Shown: positions 61,024-64,000 of the stretch, one piece after another
Position numbering within the stretch: the first letter of the stretch is position 1
How the letters are laid out: every line of letters starts with the position of its first letter
DNA from: Posidonia oceanica
Lineage: Eukaryota; Streptophyta; Magnoliopsida; Alismatales; Posidoniaceae
DNA length: 64,000 bases
NCBI GenBank assembly: GCA_037176725.1
Contig: JAZBRS010000035.1
Coordinates: 47,502,001 to 47,566,000, forward strand
Reading direction: 5' to 3'
The notes under the pieces: generated by a model
What the model was told of the DNA's origin: nothing
The model's input: the letters and a program-made list of their open reading frames with translations, nothing else
The model's database searches: none
Made by a program: the position numbers and the translations under genes

Positions 61024-64000
61024 ATGATTAAAGTACCTTTGTTGAATGACACAAATTTCCCTGAATAGAAGGAATCCTTACTATTTCAATTGGGCCTTAT
61101 GGATTTAGACCTTTGCTTTCGAGTGGATTTTGCTCCCGCAAAACCCACAGAAGAAAGCAGTGCGGATGCAAAGGTCCAATATGAAAAATGGGAATGATCA
61201 AATAGGTTGTCTCTATCGTTTATGTTACAACATGTACCTAGAGATATTCGAGGTTCTGTGACTTCTGATACTTCGGCAACGACTTATTTAGAAACGATTG
61301 AGCAACAATTTGTTGGATCTGACAAAGCTAAGGCAGGCGCCTTGATTTAGAGGTTCACTTCCATGCGCTATACAGGAAAAGGAAACATAAGAGAATACAT
61401 CATGGCTATGCAAGATATAGCAGGAAAACTGAATGATCTCAACATTACCATTTCAGACTCTTTTTTAGTCCACTTCACCTTGCAGACACTACCGCCTGAG
61501 TATGACCTTTTTAAGGTCTCCTACAACACACATAAGGATGAATGGCCAATAAATGAATTCATGATCAAGTGTGTTCAGGAGGAAAAAAGGCAGGCAATTA
61601 TTCCATTGGTCAATAAGATGAATGCCGTGAATCTGGCTAGTCATGGATCAGGGGGCCACGCATCCAAATGAAAGAAGGTCCAGAAAAACTCTGAAAATAA
61701 GCATAAAACTGGTGTGACCAACAAGCCCATCAATAAGGATAGGTGCTATTTCTGCAAGAAATCTGGGCATCAAAAGTAGAATTGCGTGAAATACAAGAAA
61801 TGGATTGAAAAGAAGAATTCAGGTAATATTATATCTATTGCAAGCCATGAATCAAATTTAACTTCTATTCCTAGTACTACCTGGTGGATTGACTCGGGTG
61901 CCACTGTGCACATTTCAATCACTTTGCAGGGGTTTCTGATAAGGCGGCCTCCAACTGAGTGCGAAATGTTCGTTATTTCGGGAAACCGGATGCGATCGCA
62001 CGTAAAGTCAGTGGGAGACTACAGAATCACCTTAGAGTCTAGAGAACTATTGATTTTAAGAGACTATTTTTATATTCCATCTTTCTAGAGAAACTTAATA
62101 TCTGTAATAAAGTTAGTTAAAGACAATTATAGCACTTTGTTTAATGCTTCTGGAATGTCTTTAATAAAGGGAAATGTTCCCATTGCTACAGCTATTATTG
62201 ATGGATTATTTAAATTGAATGTCTTTTCTAATTCTGAATCTGCAGTGTCTCTAGTATGTACTAATAAGAGGAACTGGGTATGTGACACATCAAGTATTTT
62301 GTGGCATAGAAGATTGGGACATATATCCCAAAAGAGGGTAGAAAGATTGGTGAAAGATGATTTTTTGGGATCATTGGATTTCACTGATTTTGAAACTTGT
62401 GTTGATTGTATAAAGTCCAAAACAATTAACACATACAGGAAACATGCCACAAAGTTTCAAACTGCTTTAGATTTGATTTATACAGATGTTTGTGGACCCT
62501 TTAGCCCATGTTTTACAGGCCAGAAATACTTTGTTACTTTTATCGATGACTATTCTAAGTATATGTATCTTTACCTCATTCATGAAAAATCTGAAGTCCC
62601 TCAGGCTTTTAAGGATTTCAAATTAGAGGTAGAGAAATAATCAGGAAAACCTATCAAGGTAGTCAGATCAGATAGAGGTGGCAAGTACTATGGCAGACAC
62701 ACCGAGATGGGACAGATGCTAGGATCATTTGCGCAGTTTCTTTAGGAAAATGGCATAGTACCTCAGTACACAATGCCAAGCAAACCTAATATGAATGGGG
62801 TTGTTGAAAGACGAAACAGAACGCTAAAAGAAATGGTTAGGGCTATGATGAGTTACTCGACTTTACCAATCTCAATGTGGAGTGAAGCTTTAAAGACAAC
62901 AGTGTATATTCTAAACAGGGTTCCTACTAAATTCGTAGAAAAAACTCCTTATGAGTTATGGACCAATAGGAAACCATGTTTAGGTTACATGCACATTTGG
63001 GGATGCCCAGCTGAAGCTAAAATTTACAACCCACATGAGAAATCTCTGGATTCAAGGACAATCAGTGGATACTTCATTGGTTACCCAGAGAGGTCGAGAG
63101 ACTATAGATTTTACTGTCTAACACATACCACAAGAATAGTTGAAACAGATAGAGCTGTCTTCTTAGAGGATGGTTGTGTTAGTGGGAGTATTCTTAGGGA
63201 TTATATTTTTTAGGATTCTCAAGAAGATATTGTTGTTCTCAATCAGGTTTTTGAGGATAATAATGTCTATCCTACTCAAGAGATTGAGGCGTATTTGCCA
63301 TTTATTGTTTCAATGAACAATACTTCAGAGGTAATTACATTGGCTCAAGAACAACCACATGAACAACCAGTTGGAGAGCCTATTGTTGATCCACATGTTT
63401 AGGTTTTACATGAGGATCAAGAGGCCAATTTAAGAAGATCTAACAGACAAAAGAAATCAGTTATTCCTTCAGATTACGTGGTATATTTATCTGGTGAGGA
63501 CATTGGACAAGGGATTGACGATCCAGTAACGTTTTCACAGGCTGTTAATTGTGTGAACTCTGATAGTTAGTTGCAAACTATGAAAGAAGAGCTTGTCTCT
63601 ATGGATTGCAATCAAGTCTGGGAACTCGTTCAATTACCTTTAGAAAAAAAACCAGTTGGTTGTAAATGGGTCTATAAGACCAAAAGGAATTCAAAGGGAT
63701 CAATTGAACGGTATAAGGCCACACTAGTGGCAAAGGATTTCACACAAAGGGACGGCATTGACTATTATGAGACTTATTCTCCAGTTTCCTCAAAGGATTC
63801 ATTAAGAATAATTATGGTCTTAGTAGCTCATTTTGATTTAGAGCTACATCAGATGGATGTGAAAATAGCTTTCTTGAATGGCGAATTAGAGGAAGAAGTG
63901 TACATGCAACAACCTCAAGGTTTTGAGGTTAAAGGAAAGGAACATATGGTTTGCAAGCTAAAGAAATTTATATATGAATTCAAACAAGCTTCTAGACAAT
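61024..64000 (+). pseudogene. copia gag-pol polyprotein with 11 in-frame stops
   Basis: One frame runs from ATG 61024 to the window edge without any frameshift. Gag: FTSMRYTGKGNIREYI and LQTLPPEYDLF (61350-61530). CCHC knuckle CYFCKKSGH...C (61744-61788). Protease WWIDSGATVHIS (61880-61920). Pre-integrase HRRLGHISQKRV and CVDCIKSKT (62305-62425). Integrase Asp-bearing YTDVCGP and TFIDDYSKY, then [14 protein letters not shown] with the catalytic Glu (near 62800). Reverse transcriptase begins near 63570 and includes GCKWVYKTKRNSKGS and DVKIAFLNGELEEEVYM with the first catalytic Asp; the later catalytic pair is outside. Stops: TAG 61066, 61348, 61777, 62086, 62743, 63211, 63400, 63568; TGA 61195, 61669; TAA 62638. 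The element is therefore dead. Confidence 0.9.

Larger units (their letters stand above)
59158..64000 (+). mobile_element. Ty1/copia retrotransposon, 5' part (continues past window)
   Basis: Short LTR, primer binding site for initiator tRNA-Met, a leader of about 1.5 kb, then gag-protease-integrase-reverse transcriptase in the copia order. The 3' part of reverse transcriptase, RNase H and the 3' LTR are outside. Left flank: CTAAC (59153-59157), the candidate target duplication. Confidence 0.9.

Noticed and set aside
61024..63998. Stop-codon reassignment or readthrough of TAG
   Set aside because: TGA and TAA also occur in frame, and the element is a decayed transposon; the host gene at 38756-40945 ends normally at TGA.

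Overview
The window is nuclear DNA from a flowering plant; I cannot name the species. The evidence is plant-type LTR retrotransposons (Ty3/gypsy of the Tat/Ogre kind, Ty1/copia), hAT transposons, a tRNA-derived SINE, TTTAGGG (plant telomere-type) repeats and a spliced host gene. There is no bacterial gene structure, CRISPR array, rRNA or functional tRNA.

Layout. 1-25590 is a nest of retroelements, most of them in minus orientation, with very long LTRs (5-6 kb). The order of insertion can be read from the junctions. A plus-strand gypsy remnant (E0, 12186-14234) was hit by LTR Z (ends 12185) and by LTR1 (starts 14235). Z was hit by element Y (right end 9096), and Y's 3' LTR was hit by LTR X (right end 3048). 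LTR1 was hit by element E2 (LTR2, 17866-24048), and a SINE landed in LTR2 (23117-23337). 25648-35292 is a complete plus-strand gypsy-like element (E1) with a 5-bp target duplication. It encodes only gag and protease.

35670-41460 is the genic part: a broken 3' end of a replication protein A large-subunit gene (plus) and an intact-looking three-coding-exon gene for a conserved plant protein of unknown function (minus). 42200-50515 holds DNA transposons: a decayed hAT transposase with later insertions, a 944-bp non-autonomous hAT-type element with an 8-bp duplication, and inverted-repeat elements. 50890-55987 is a 5,098-bp solo LTR with a perfect GATGC duplication. 59158-64000 is the 5' part of a Ty1/copia element whose gag-pol runs in one frame through 11 stops.

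What stands out. Several of these elements carry iterated short inverted repeats whose two arms change together from copy to copy: the 3' arrays of Y and E2 and a single site in LTR2. LTR Z carries repeated GTTGGACGC/GCGTCCAAC palindromes, and E1 repeats an AGTCGCC/GGCGACT motif. Two elements (Y, E1) keep different subsets of the retroelement coding capacity and look like non-autonomous derivatives. In-frame stops in E1 and the copia element are mostly TAG and fit C-to-T or G-to-A decay of methylated DNA. All homologies were recognised by eye from the sequence; no database search was run.
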